Positions 43,425-52,456 are shown, numbered from the stretch's first letter. The stretch: 64,000 nt of DNA from Neobacillus terrae (GCF_011393025.1 NZ_JAAOEO010000022.1:1-64000); one strand, 5' to 3'. Numbers and translations: made by a program. Notes: generated by a model not told the origin, from the letters alone.

Positions 43425-43515
43425 CGAATCACCCCTGGATAAGAATAAAGGACAATGTTCGGAAAGAACATCATCCTTTATAGGATCTGTTATAAGAGCA
43501 GGAATCATACCTTTT

Positions 43516-45105
43516 TTATTCCGCTGCCTCATGACTAAATGTATGTTCCTGATTTAGTTCTTTATCCCGCTTAATTCTTCCCTTTCCAACCGATAATGCA
43601 ACCAGTATTCCAACAGCAATAAATACAAGCCCTGTTAAAAAAACAGTTGTAAACGAATCAGACCATGCTGTTTGGATGGAATGAATGATTAATTTTTTCA
43701 TTTCTTCCGGCATTTTTAATACATCTGGCTTAATTAAAAGTCCAAATAAAACATCGGTTTTTTCAGAAAGAGCTTTTAAGGCTTGATGTGCCATTGGATT
43801 GGCTGCCTTATCCGCTACATCTGCCATGTTTGTTTCAAGCGAATGATTCATAACAGAGTTTAATATTGTAATCCCGATGGTTCCGCCAATGGAACGGAAA
43901 AAGGTGGACGCTGATGTAACAGTACCTAGCTTGTTTTTTGGAAATTCATTTTGAATAGCGATCATTAAAGTCGGCATTACAAGTCCCATACCAAGCCCAA
44001 GGACCACCATATATGCGTATGCAGTAAATTTACTTGAGTCCAAGCCCATTGTACTCATCAGATAAAAGCCTAGTGATGCAATTAGCATCCCCATAGTTAA
44101 AACTGTACGATAGCGCAGCCTTAACAGCAGCTGTCCACCCAGAACACTGGCGGCGATCATCGCGATCATCATCGGAGTCATGGTAGAACCTGCCTGTGTT
44201 GGTGATACGCCAAGGATTCCCTGCATAAACATTGGAACAAACATGATGGCTCCAAACATACCAAGCCCCAGTAAAAATCCCAGACCATTCATGGTTGCAA
44301 AAATGCGATTTTTAAACAAAGATAAATCAAGAATTGGTTCTTCCGCTTTTCGTTCAATAAAAGCAAACAAAATCAACAGCAGAACCGAGCCTCCGAAAAT
44401 CATATAAGATTTAGCTGAAGCCCATTCAAACTTATCTCCTCCGAATGTTAATCCAAGGAGCAACAAAACAATTGCCGGGATCAATGTTACAATTCCCCAA
44501 TAATCGATATTAACTTTTTCCTTTGTTTTATGAGCATTTTCGTGTTTCAAGCCTGTAAAAATTAAAAAAGTAGAGAAAAGGCCAAATGGCACATTAATAA
44601 GGAAAATCCAGTGCCAGGTAATATGATCAACAATTAGCCCTCCGAGGAATGGCCCAATAACAGAGCTTAATCCAAAAAGCGCCCCGAATATCCCCTGCCA
44701 CTTTGCTCTTTGTTCTGCTGTAAAAATATCACCAACAATTGTTTGGGAAAGAGGCATGATCATACCGCCGCCGATACCCTGTAATCCCCTGTAGATGATT
44801 AATTGTTCCATTGAAGTAGCTGTTGCACAAAGACCCGAGCCTATTACAAAGATAATTGTCCCGGTCAAATAGAGAAATCTTCTGCCATAAAGATCCGACA
44901 ATTTCCCTACAATAGGTACAATAGTAGTGGATGTAATCATATAAGCCGTAGTTACCCAGGCAAAGATTTTAAAACCATTTAATTCAGAAATAATTGTTGG
45001 CATAGCAGTACCTACAACGGTTTGCTCAAGCGCACTAAAAAACATCCCGATGATTAGGCCGGTCAGGACGATTCGGGTATTAATTCCTTTTTGCTGAATT
45101 TCCAT
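43516..45105 (-). CDS. MFS drug efflux transporter, DHA2 (14-TMS, EmrB/QacA) type
   Basis: A 529-residue proton-coupled exporter with 14 predicted helices. It shows motif A GKLSDLYGRRFLYLTG, motif C-type LFGLSSVIGPFLGGLIVDHITW, and FFSALEQTVVGTAMPTI with the helix-1 acidic residue as Glu. It resembles LmrB-like multidrug exporters. AAGGAG precedes the ATG. It follows the tetR gene, and a palindrome in the intergenic region repeats the one in front of tetR, so repression by that regulator is likely. Confidence 0.92.
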   Translation of the reverse strand: MEIQQKGINTRIVLTGLIIGMFFSALEQTVVGTAMPTIISELNGFKIFAWVTTAYMITSTTIVPIVGKLSDLYGRRFLYLTGTIIFVIGSGLCATATSMEQLIIYRGLQGIGGGMIMPLSQTIVGDIFTAEQRAKWQGIFGALFGLSSVIGPFLGGLIVDHITWHWIFLINVPFGLFSTFLIFTGLKHENAHKTKEKVNIDYWGIVTLIPAIVLLLLGLTFGGDKFEWASAKSYMIFGGSVLLLILFAFIERKAEEPILDLSLFKNRIFATMNGLGFLLGLGMFGAIMFVPMFMQGILGVSPTQAGSTMTPMMIAMIAASVLGGQLLLRLRYRTVLTMGMLIASLGFYLMSTMGLDSSKFTAYAYMVVLGLGMGLVMPTLMIAIQNEFPKNKLGTVTSASTFFRSIGGTIGITILNSVMNHSLETNMADVADKAANPMAHQALKALSEKTDVLFGLLIKPDVLKMPEEMKKLIIHSIQTAWSDSFTTVFLTGLVFIAVGILVALSVGKGRIKRDKELNQEHTFSHEAAE

Positions 45106-45158
45106 CTCTTTATCTCCTTTTCATAATGAATAGAAGGTCAAGTTTTTTATCAAAAATC

Positions 45159-45175
45159 TGACCGTTCAGTCAATA
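45159..45175. promoter_or_regulatory. Putative TetR operator between tetR and the efflux gene
   Basis: TGACCGTTCAGTCAATA contains the inverted repeat TGAC-N6-GTCA and shares 14 of 17 bases with the site at 46098-46114 upstream of tetR. It begins just behind the tetR stop and ~55 bp before the efflux start. Confidence 0.7.
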
Positions 45176-45176
45176 A

Positions 45177-46025
45177 TCAAAACATATAATAAGAAGCAAT
45201 TTCTTTAATATATTTTTCAAAAGCTGATAATTCCTTAAAATTCGAGAGCATCCCTTTTATTACAGGAATTCTTGGAGCATCCATGCGTACCTCTTCACCA
45301 AGAACATCAAGAGATATTTCAAGTGATTCCTTGTTATCCATTCCTTCCAGCTCATTACGCATTTGGGCGAGCACTTCATCAATATTAAAGGATTTATGAA
45401 GGAGCTTTGCTTTCTCAAGAATTTTGTTAACCTTTTGTTCATTAAGGAAGGATTGGTCAAAATCCCTCACCATACTGTCCATCCTCTTCATCAAAAAGTG
45501 TGTGAGTTCTTCCAGGTCAAGATCAGCCTGATCAATAAGCATCAGTCTCATATAAGAATGAAAGAGCCCCTCTAAAATCATGGAGAGGTCGATAGCAAAT
45601 GGCTCTGCTTTCTTGCCGTAAACAGATACTAACCCCTTCCTATAAAGAAGCTGAATCTCATGATGTTTTTTAAACATCAGCTTTTTTATATCTTCGTTCC
45701 TTGGTATGGCCTGTTCTTTAGAAAGCATTATAAAAAACTCTTTATGCTCAATAAAAGTGCCATAAACGGCAGAAAGCTGCTTTTCAAATTTTTCCCGTGG
45801 AGGTATATCCTTTGCGTCATACAATGAGATATTGGAAAAAATAGTATCAAAATTATATTTCATAATAGCGAGCAATAAATCTTCTTTCGATTTGAAGTGC
45901 AGATAAAATGCACCTTTGGATATCCCGCTCTCTGTAGCAATTTCCTGTATAGAGGTAGAGGAAAATCCTTTTCGGGCAAAGAGCTTCAAACCTGCTAAAA
46001 CAATAGCTATTTCCTTCTCCGGCAA
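45177..46025 (-). CDS. TetR family transcriptional regulator of the efflux gene
   Basis: The N-terminal helix-turn-helix is clear (KGFSSTSIQEIATESGISKGAFYLHFKSKEDLL, residues 17-50). At 282 residues it is longer than the usual ~200; the extra C-terminal ~80 residues (KAKLLHKSFNIDEVLAQMRNE onward) are helical and of unknown role. It starts at TTG (46025) behind GGAGGTTTTAAG. It precedes the DHA2 exporter on the same strand, so it is the probable local repressor that responds to the exported compound. Confidence 0.92.
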   Translation of the reverse strand: MPEKEIAIVLAGLKLFARKGFSSTSIQEIATESGISKGAFYLHFKSKEDLLLAIMKYNFDTIFSNISLYDAKDIPPREKFEKQLSAVYGTFIEHKEFFIMLSKEQAIPRNEDIKKLMFKKHHEIQLLYRKGLVSVYGKKAEPFAIDLSMILEGLFHSYMRLMLIDQADLDLEELTHFLMKRMDSMVRDFDQSFLNEQKVNKILEKAKLLHKSFNIDEVLAQMRNELEGMDNKESLEISLDVLGEEVRMDAPRIPVIKGMLSNFKELSAFEKYIKEIASYYMF

Positions 46026-46078
46026 CTTAAAACCTCCATTACCCTGATAATAATTAACTAATTAAAACGGCTGTTGAA

Positions 46079-46112
46079 TGACTAGTCACTTTAATATTGA
46101 CCACTCAGTCAA
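46079..46112. promoter_or_regulatory. Palindromic operator region upstream of tetR
   Basis: Two palindromes: TGACTAGTCA (46079-46088, perfect) and TTGACCACTCAGTCAA (46097-46112, TTGAC-N6-GTCAA). The second resembles the site at 45159-45175. They lie 54-87 bp upstream of the start codon, fitting autoregulation. Confidence 0.72.
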
Positions 46113-46149
46113 TATTAGATTGTTTCACAAATATTGTCAACTAAAATTG

Positions 46150-46176
46150 AAAAAAAAGGAGCATTTCTGCTCCTTA
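46150..46176 (-). terminator. Terminator of the soluble chemotaxis-type gene
   Basis: Minus-strand AAGGAGCA and TGCTCCTT pair with loop GAAA, followed by TTTTTTC. Confidence 0.92.
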
Positions 46177-46190
46177 AGTGCTTATCACTT

Positions 46191-47012
46191 TTAAAGTTTG
46201 CTGGCAAATTCGTTTAACTGCTTTGCCATCTCCCTAATCTCCTCGATAAAAGTAGAGGTTTGAGATATAGATTCAGCCTGCCTTTTCCCTATATCCGCGA
46301 TTTTTTCTATGGATTTCCCCATTAAATTGGTTGCTTCTTTTATTTGGCTCATTGTTTCATTAATCTTTTGAGTAGAGGCAACCGTTTCCTTGGAGAACTT
46401 ACGAATTTCGTTTGCTACTACCTCAAATCCCCTTCCTTTTTCCCCAGCCCGTGCAGCCTCTATGGCGGCATTTAATCCCAGTAGATTTGTCTGATCCGCA
46501 ACACGTTTAATTATTGAAAGGACTTCAGTTGATTGCTTAATATTTTCATCCGCCTGATGGGATTGGTGAAGCAGTTCCTGTGAAAAATCAGCAAGTGAAT
46601 TGGATCCAACCGCGATGCTGTTTATTTGCGTATTCGCCTGCATTAGAGAAGCGGATATTTGATCCGCGATGTTCCGTAACTCTGTTTGTTTTCGGACCTG
46701 GACTGCTATTCCCCCAATTACTTCTCCGTTTTGGCCATGCAGAGGTACCGCTGTCCCCGTAAACTCGAAACCATAAAAATCAGCAGGTACATCTGCCTTT
46801 AACGCCTTATGCGTTCTTAGAACCTGAGAAAGCGGTTCATCCTTATTTAATTTTTGGCCAATCTCAATTTTTAAATTAATGTTATCACCAGGAAAATAAG
46901 CAATAAACTTTTCCATGTCACAAATAGCGATGGATAAGTCAACCGGTACCGCCACTTTTATAATGGGTATTAAAGATATTAGATTATCTAATGAATTAAT
47001 ATTGTTTAACAC
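46191..47012 (-). CDS. Soluble methyl-accepting-type signalling protein (YfmS-like)
   Basis: A 273-residue cytosolic protein with an N-terminal PAS/Cache-like sensor half (about 1-120, KAVPVDLSIAICDMEKF-like strands) and a C-terminal MCP signalling hairpin whose tip is VADQTNLLGLNAAIEAARAGEKGRGFEVVANEIRKFS. No membrane helix is seen, as in B. subtilis YfmS. The start is taken as GTG at 47012 behind GGATGGAGAG; a TTG at 47051 would add 13 residues. Ligand unknown. Confidence 0.85.
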   Translation of the reverse strand: MLNNINSLDNLISLIPIIKVAVPVDLSIAICDMEKFIAYFPGDNINLKIEIGQKLNKDEPLSQVLRTHKALKADVPADFYGFEFTGTAVPLHGQNGEVIGGIAVQVRKQTELRNIADQISASLMQANTQINSIAVGSNSLADFSQELLHQSHQADENIKQSTEVLSIIKRVADQTNLLGLNAAIEAARAGEKGRGFEVVANEIRKFSKETVASTQKINETMSQIKEATNLMGKSIEKIADIGKRQAESISQTSTFIEEIREMAKQLNEFASKL

Positions 47013-47090
47013 GAGGCCAACTCTCCATCCCGATATAAATGATTCTTCCAATTATATCGGTTATTGTTAGGAAAAATGAATACTGCCGAT

Positions 47091-47119
47091 TTGGCAAAAA
47101 AATATCTATACGCTAAAAT
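47091..47119 (+). promoter_or_regulatory. Sigma-A promoter of the fluoride operon
   Basis: TTGGCA (47091-47096) and TAAAAT (47114-47119) are separated by 17 bp, ~25 bp before the riboswitch. Confidence 0.75.
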
Positions 47120-47140
47120 AATCCTATTAAACGGATGGAA

Positions 47141-47212
47141 AAGGCGATGGAGTTTCTCATTCAGGATCGAAACGTAATGACTCCTGCCAAAAATACCCGG
47201 CAGGAGTTTTTT
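47141..47212 (+). promoter_or_regulatory. Fluoride (crcB) riboswitch with overlapping terminator
   Basis: The conserved aptamer elements GGCGATGGAGTTTC and AACG...TAATGACTCC are present. The 3' half of the aptamer, ACTCCTGCC, can instead pair with GGCAGGAGT (47199-47207) followed by TTTTTT to make a terminator. Known biology of this class: fluoride binding stabilises the aptamer and lets transcription proceed into the fluoride exporter genes, which are here directly downstream. Confidence 0.95.
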
Positions 47213-47230
47213 AGAGGACAGGTGAAACTA

Positions 47231-47626
47231 TTGAGGTATTTCTTAGTGGGGCTTGCGGGAATAATCGGAGCTCTTTTGCGTTATTTAATCAGCTTTTACT
47301 CCCCTCACTGGTGGGTCTATGATTTTCCAATGGCTACCTTTTTAATAAACATGCTTGGCTGCTTTATCCTTGGCTGGTTTACTACCTTTTTGCCGAAAAT
47401 AAAATCTCTGCACCCTTATTTAATCACAGCTTTAGGTACCGGAATGATCGGTTCCTTTACTACCTTTTCAACCTTTAGCGTGGAAACAGTAGATTTAATC
47501 ACTGATTCTAAATGGGGCATTGCTATTTTATATGTACTAGTAAGTCTATGGGGCGGACTATTCTTTTCCTGGGCAGGCTATCGAACGGGGTTGACAAGCA
47601 AGATTGGCAGGGTGAGTGAAGAATGA
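47231..47626 (+). CDS. crcB1: Fluoride channel subunit CrcB/Fluc 1
   Basis: A 131-residue Fluc protein with four membrane helices: GLAGIIGALLRYLISFYS, LINMLGCFILGWFTTFLP, and LGTGMIGSFTTFSTFSVETVDL. Fluc channels export F- and work as antiparallel dimers. The start is uncertain: TTG at 47231 (behind AGGTG) is preferred over GTG at 47222; in-frame ATGs further up lie inside the riboswitch and cannot be real starts. The stop overlaps crcB2 by ATGA. Confidence 0.92.
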   Translation: MRYFLVGLAGIIGALLRYLISFYSPHWWVYDFPMATFLINMLGCFILGWFTTFLPKIKSLHPYLITALGTGMIGSFTTFSTFSVETVDLITDSKWGIAILYVLVSLWGGLFFSWAGYRTGLTSKIGRVSEE

Positions 47627-47982
47627 TCTTTAATCTATCTTTGGTTGCTATTGGAGGTTTTTTGGGTGCAATGTCTCGTTTTGGTGTCAGTAATTTTATC
47701 AAAAGTACATTCCCTTCAGTGTTTCCCATCGCAACCCTTACAGTAAATTTATTAGGCTCCTTTTTACTTGGTCTATGTATAGGAGCGAGTCTGGATAATT
47801 CCTGGAGACTATTGCTGGGTACGGGCTTTTTAGGAGCTTTTACTACTTTCTCAACTTTTAAATTAGAAAATATACAATTACATTCTAAAAGAAAATGGAA
47901 TATAATCATACCCTATCTGATTATCAGCTATACCTTTGGTATACTGCTTGCATTTTTGGGAATAAAATTGGGCGGCATATAA
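47623..47982 (+). CDS. crcB2: Fluoride channel subunit CrcB/Fluc 2
   Basis: A 119-residue Fluc protein with GGFLGAMSRFGVSNFIKS, TLTVNLLGSFLLGLCIG and LGTGFLGAFTTFSTFKLENIQL. It retains the conserved Arg near the N-terminus, the helix-2 Asn and the TFSTF segment of helix 3. With the overlapping crcB1 it probably forms a heterodimeric channel, as known for paired crcB genes of Gram-positive bacteria. Confidence 0.95.
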   Translation: MIFNLSLVAIGGFLGAMSRFGVSNFIKSTFPSVFPIATLTVNLLGSFLLGLCIGASLDNSWRLLLGTGFLGAFTTFSTFKLENIQLHSKRKWNIIIPYLIISYTFGILLAFLGIKLGGI

Positions 47983-47986
47983 AATC

Positions 47987-48021
47987 AAAAAGTGGTGAAC
48001 TTTTAAAGTTCACCACCTTTT
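47987..48021. terminator. Bidirectional terminator between crcB2 and the GH65 gene
   Basis: GGTGGTGAAC-type arms (GTGGTGAACTTT and AAAGTTCACCAC) form a long stem with A-run on one side and TTTTATTT on the other, serving both converging transcripts. Confidence 0.88.
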
Positions 48022-48023
48022 AT

Positions 48024-50288
48024 TTATTTCACTATAGCATCATTCTGTGTAAGATGATAGGATTCTCCGGATACCTTGATATTAAATGGTTCACCTGTGA
48101 GAAGTTCAATTTTGGCCTGTGTTTTTGATTTGGTCACACGAAGCTTCCTTCCTCTATAATGAAGCGGGAAGGAATAGCCTTCCCATTGAGCAGGAAGAAT
48201 TGGCTCCAGAGAAAGCCCTTCTTCTTTAATCCGCAGACCTGCAAATCCAAAGATAATAGCCATCCAGGTTCCGCCCATGTTTGCCATATGAAGGCCATCC
48301 TTTGTATTGCCATGTGTGTTGTCCAAATCAAGACGGGCAGTTTCAATGAAATAGTCATATGCTTTTTCCCCATACCCATGCTTGGCGGCCATGATACTAA
48401 ACACACACGAAGACAGGGACGAGTCATGAGTAGTTATTTTTTCATAATAATCATAGGAATTTTTCATTGTTTCTGTTGCTTGTTCTTCCTCCAGCAGGAA
48501 ATGTGCTAACACCGTATCTGCCTGTTTGCACACCTGGTACCGGTATAAGGTTAATGGATGATAGTGAAGCAATAAAGGAAATTTATCTTCTGGCGTTGAT
48601 GGAAGATCCCAAACATCCTTGTTCAAAAATGAATCATCCTGCGGGTTAATCATTAGTGTCTCATCATACGGAAGATACATTTGTTTTGCCGCTTGTTCCC
48701 ATACTGCCGTTTCCTGGAGCTCCAGTACAAGCCTAGTGCTTAATTCTGCTAACCGTTCCGGCTCCATTGTCTGTAAAAGATTATAGGCTTTTACGGCCCA
48801 TCTTAAATTATGCTTGGCCATGGCGTTTGTATAGTAATTGTTATTCACAATACAGGTGTATTCATCTGGACCTGTAACAGCGTCAATCCGGAATTGGCCA
48901 TCCTTGAAATGACCGGCTTCAATCCATATCCTGGCTGTCTCAAATAAGACCTCTGCACCGTATTCCTTCAAAAATTCCATATCTCCTGTGACCATAAAGT
49001 ATTGAATAAAGCTATAGGCAATATCTGCACTGATATGATACTGGGCAGAGCCTGAAGGAAAATAAGAAGAACATTCAGTACCGGAAATTGTCCGCCAAGG
49101 ATAGAGTGCTCCTTTAGAATGTCCCATTATTTTCGCATGGTTTCTTGCACCATCCAGGATGGAATAACGATAAATAAGCAATTTTTTCGCTATTTCCGGA
49201 TTTGACATTAAAAATACTGGTAACATATAAATTTCGGTATCCCAGAAGTAATGCCCTTCATAGCCTTCTCCTGAAAGTCCTTTGGCAGCAATATTGGATA
49301 CCTGGTCACGCCCGGCTGATTGGAGAAGGTGGTATAAATTAAAACGAATACCTTCCTGAAGGCTGGTGTCACCCTGGATTTCAATATCAGTATCATTCCA
49401 GAACTGCTGAAGATACTCTTCCTGCTGTCTAAGTGCTTCCTCAAAACCTGCTTCGGATAGAAGAGAATGGATGCCTTCAACCTTCTCAGATAAATCATCT
49501 CCATGCCGGAGAGTATCTACAAATACACTCTTTTTCTCTAAAATTACTTTTTCGGTTAACCTGCCTGAAAAAAAACTTTGAATCATTCCGCTTTTTATAT
49601 GATCCTCACGTTTGTAATCCTGGCTTACCTTATATGTGGCTCCACATGCAGCCTTTAGCTTAGACTCAAGGGTTTCTACTTCTACAAATGAAATATCCCT
49701 CTGCTGTACCTCATTAACTCTGAGGCGTTTTGCATGCCCGGAAGAGATTCTTGGATCATCTTTGTCAGTAAAATTAGAAACATCTCCATTTACCGTGGAA
49801 ACAATGGTTATTTCATCATTATAATTGACTGGTTCAACAATTAACTTCTGAATAAAAAGCTCCTTATGAGTGAAGGGAACGAGTCGAAGAAACTTAATTT
49901 TTATTTCCTTTCCTTTCGGCGAACGCCAATGTACGTTCCTTTCGGAATACCCTTTATCCAAATAAAGGGAACGGTTATAAGAAAGGACATCTCCCTCAAA
50001 CATGGAGAATTTTTCATCGCCCAAAAGAATAGTAATCGTTTGTGCATCAATCACATTTAATAACTTTTGTTGAGTTTCCGGAAAACCATATAGCTTTTCT
50101 CCATATTCGATCGGCACGATATCATGAAAAGCATTTATATAGGTTCCGCGGATAGATGAATATGTGTCCGGGAGACCTTCTTCGAAATTCCCCCGCACTC
50201 CGAGATAACCATTTCCGGTGAAAAACAAACTTTCTTCATTTAAAAGTTGTTTTTCCTGTAAGGATTCTGAGCTGATTTTCCAAGACAT
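48024..50288 (-). CDS. Glycoside hydrolase family 65 disaccharide phosphorylase
   Basis: The 754 residues comprise an N-terminal beta-sandwich (1-~270), a helical linker and the (alpha/alpha)6 barrel. The general acid is Glu476 in DAVTGPDEYTCIVNNNYYTN. Further family segments are GYEGHYFWDTEIYMLP and GLHMANMGGTWMAI. GH65 enzymes phosphorolyse maltose, trehalose, kojibiose or nigerose; specificity cannot be read here. It ends an ABC sugar importer operon. The beta-phosphoglucomutase gene that often accompanies GH65 is absent from this locus. GAGGTG precedes the ATG. Confidence 0.92.
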   Translation of the reverse strand: MSWKISSESLQEKQLLNEESLFFTGNGYLGVRGNFEEGLPDTYSSIRGTYINAFHDIVPIEYGEKLYGFPETQQKLLNVIDAQTITILLGDEKFSMFEGDVLSYNRSLYLDKGYSERNVHWRSPKGKEIKIKFLRLVPFTHKELFIQKLIVEPVNYNDEITIVSTVNGDVSNFTDKDDPRISSGHAKRLRVNEVQQRDISFVEVETLESKLKAACGATYKVSQDYKREDHIKSGMIQSFFSGRLTEKVILEKKSVFVDTLRHGDDLSEKVEGIHSLLSEAGFEEALRQQEEYLQQFWNDTDIEIQGDTSLQEGIRFNLYHLLQSAGRDQVSNIAAKGLSGEGYEGHYFWDTEIYMLPVFLMSNPEIAKKLLIYRYSILDGARNHAKIMGHSKGALYPWRTISGTECSSYFPSGSAQYHISADIAYSFIQYFMVTGDMEFLKEYGAEVLFETARIWIEAGHFKDGQFRIDAVTGPDEYTCIVNNNYYTNAMAKHNLRWAVKAYNLLQTMEPERLAELSTRLVLELQETAVWEQAAKQMYLPYDETLMINPQDDSFLNKDVWDLPSTPEDKFPLLLHYHPLTLYRYQVCKQADTVLAHFLLEEEQATETMKNSYDYYEKITTHDSSLSSCVFSIMAAKHGYGEKAYDYFIETARLDLDNTHGNTKDGLHMANMGGTWMAIIFGFAGLRIKEEGLSLEPILPAQWEGYSFPLHYRGRKLRVTKSKTQAKIELLTGEPFNIKVSGESYHLTQNDAIVK

Positions 50289-50307
50289 TGCTTTACACCT
50301 CTATTTA

Positions 50308-51141
50308 TTATTCTTTCACACCGCCGCTTGTTAACCCTGAAACAATTTGTTTTTGGAAGAAGAGAACGATTATGAGAGTTGGTATTGTAACAATCGCGGT
50401 AGCCGCAGATACCTCACCCCATAGGATTTCAAATTGTGTCCTTAGGAAAGAGATAGCGACCGGAACCGTATGGTATTCGGAATTAGTATTCAGTGTTATG
50501 GAAAGCAGGAATTCATTCCAAGCGGCAATGAAGGTAATGATTGCAACCGTAAACACACCCGGTGCAGCTAAAGGAAAGATTACCTTATAAAGTGTTTGGA
50601 ACGTGGTAGCTCCGTCAATTTTTGCCGATTCCTCAAGTGCTAAAGGAATCTGGTTGAAATGTGTTACCAATATCCATACCGCCATCGGAAGAGTAATCGT
50701 AGAATAAGGCAAGACAATTGCATATGAATTTAACCAGTCTAGTTTTAAGAATAGATTGTATACAGGACCGGTCATAATCATTTGCGGAAACATTGAAACA
50801 GCAAGGATTAAGCCAAGCAGAATATTTTTCCCTTTAAAGTGAAAACGTGAAATCGCGTAAGCTGAAAAAGTAGCAACAATGACAACATATATGGTAGTTG
50901 TGGTTGCAACAATAAAGCTGTTTGTAATAGAATTTAAGATGTTTTTTTCAAACAGGATTGTTATATAGTTTTTCAAGGTCGGATCTTTTGGAATGACCCG
51001 GAAGGCACCGGTTCCAAAGATTTCTCCAGAGGTTTTAAAGGAGGTAATGAAGACCCAGAAAAACGGAAATACCATGGCAAATAAGTAAAACGCAACGAAC
51101 ACTCCGAAGGTAATCCACAATTTCCGTTTAGATGTTTGCAT
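50308..51141 (-). CDS. ABC sugar importer permease, MalG/AraQ type
   Basis: The 277-residue inner-membrane subunit has six helices and the EAA loop ALEESAKIDGATTFQTLYKVIFPLAAPG, which contacts the ATPase. Start at ATG 51141 behind AAAGGAGGG. It is 19 bp before the GH65 gene and 13 bp behind the partner permease. No ATPase gene is present, so the shared MsmX-type ATPase known in bacilli probably energises it. Confidence 0.93.
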   Translation of the reverse strand: MQTSKRKLWITFGVFVAFYLFAMVFPFFWVFITSFKTSGEIFGTGAFRVIPKDPTLKNYITILFEKNILNSITNSFIVATTTTIYVVIVATFSAYAISRFHFKGKNILLGLILAVSMFPQMIMTGPVYNLFLKLDWLNSYAIVLPYSTITLPMAVWILVTHFNQIPLALEESAKIDGATTFQTLYKVIFPLAAPGVFTVAIITFIAAWNEFLLSITLNTNSEYHTVPVAISFLRTQFEILWGEVSAATAIVTIPTLIIVLFFQKQIVSGLTSGGVKE

Positions 51142-51154
51142 ATTTTTCCCTCCT

Positions 51155-52369
51155 TTAATTTTTCTCCATGAGATTGGCACCCAGGAATTTTACGAACAAA
51201 ATAGCAATAATTGCAACGCATATGAACATCATCATAACAATAATAGAACCATATCCAAAATTTGTTTGTCCGAACATTACCTTATAAGCATAAATGGATA
51301 ATGTTTCGGTATCTCCTCCAGGTCCGCCACCGGTAAGTACATAAATAAGATCAAATACTCGGAAGGCATCAAGAGTTCGGAACAATAGCGCAACCAGAAT
51401 AGACGGTTTTAACAATGGCAATGTGATCTTGAAGAAAGACTGGATTTTGCCTGCACCATCAATGGAACCTGCTTCATACAGTGAACTCGGGATATTTTGA
51501 AGGCCGGCTAGCAGAAGCAAAGCCATATATGGAGTTGTTTTCCACACATCCGATAAAATACTGGAAGCCATTGCGCCTGGACCGCTCAATAATAGATCCT
51601 GAGACTGTTTAACAAGCCCTACATTTTCAAAAAAGTGGGCAACAATTCCACTGCTTCCATTGTAAAGATAACTCCACATAAGTGCTGCGACAGCCGTCGG
51701 TATAGCCCAGGGGATTAGCGAGGTAGTTCTGACGATCCCTTGACCAAACATTGCTTTATTTAAAATAAGGGCTAATCCAATACCAAGAACAAGTTCAATA
51801 AATACTGATACAACTGTAAAAAGAGTAGTATTCCGAAGTGCGATTCCTACCCTGTCATCATGAAAAATCTTATTATAGCCTTTAAATCCAATGAAGTTGG
51901 AAGGAATAATACTGTTTTGAATATCGTCGACCAGAGCAGGAAGGTCATCCTTGTGGATAAGTGTATACTTTCCGTTTAACGCTTCAACAAGGTTTTTGGC
52001 ATCATGGTGAAGGTTAACTAGGTCAGCCCTTTGGTCACGGCTGATCTTAATAACACCTTTTTCATTAGCGAATTGTTTTCCAACAGATTTGAGCCTTGCA
52101 TTTACTGACTTTACTTTCTTTTGATCTGCCGGGTCCTTCACGTTTGGCAAATCTTCATCAAGGAACATGGTTACATATAGCTGAGTTTCTTTGTATAAAT
52201 TGACATTAAACCGTTCGTTGAAGTAAAGACCGGCTTTTTGCTGATCATTTAAGCGGTAATCAAAGAAGGTATACGTTAAGGATTGAAATACCGGCCATAA
52301 TGAAAAGATGCCAATTAAAACAATAGTTGGAACGATGAACAGCCATTCTTTAAAACCCATTTTCCACAT
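51155..52369 (-). CDS. ABC sugar importer permease, MalF type, with large extracytoplasmic loop
   Basis: A 404-residue permease; start at ATG 52369 behind AAAGGGTG. After helix 1 (EWLFIVPTIVLIGIFSLWP) a hydrophilic segment of ~125 residues (about 38-165, with KSVNARLKSVGKQFANEKG) precedes helix 2, which is unusual for ~300-residue Gram-positive MalF proteins but recalls the P2 loop of E. coli MalF. The EAA loop is SLYEAGSIDGAGKIQSFFKITLPLL. It pairs with the MalG-type subunit. Confidence 0.92.
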   Translation of the reverse strand: MWKMGFKEWLFIVPTIVLIGIFSLWPVFQSLTYTFFDYRLNDQQKAGLYFNERFNVNLYKETQLYVTMFLDEDLPNVKDPADQKKVKSVNARLKSVGKQFANEKGVIKISRDQRADLVNLHHDAKNLVEALNGKYTLIHKDDLPALVDDIQNSIIPSNFIGFKGYNKIFHDDRVGIALRNTTLFTVVSVFIELVLGIGLALILNKAMFGQGIVRTTSLIPWAIPTAVAALMWSYLYNGSSGIVAHFFENVGLVKQSQDLLLSGPGAMASSILSDVWKTTPYMALLLLAGLQNIPSSLYEAGSIDGAGKIQSFFKITLPLLKPSILVALLFRTLDAFRVFDLIYVLTGGGPGGDTETLSIYAYKVMFGQTNFGYGSIIVMMMFICVAIIAILFVKFLGANLMEKN

Positions 52370-52424
52370 TACATTCACCCTTTCATGGCTGTAATTTCTT
52401 TCAATGCAGAACAATATGTTTCAT

Positions 52425-52456
52425 AGAAAAAGGCTCTAATGGATGATTAGAGCCTT
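52425..52456 (-). terminator. Terminator or attenuator between binding-protein and permease genes
   Basis: Minus-strand AGGCTCTAAT and ATTAGAGCCT form a perfect 10-bp stem around CATCC, followed by TTTTTC, ~56 bp before the permease start. Confidence 0.88.

Noticed and set aside
43425..43532. N-terminal extension of the YpzG-like protein to 86 residues
   Set aside because: It would overlap the efflux gene stop, has no ribosome binding site, and the shorter form has a good one.
47135..47230. Upstream ATG starts for the first crcB gene
   Set aside because: They lie inside the fluoride riboswitch aptamer and terminator, so they cannot be the real translation start.
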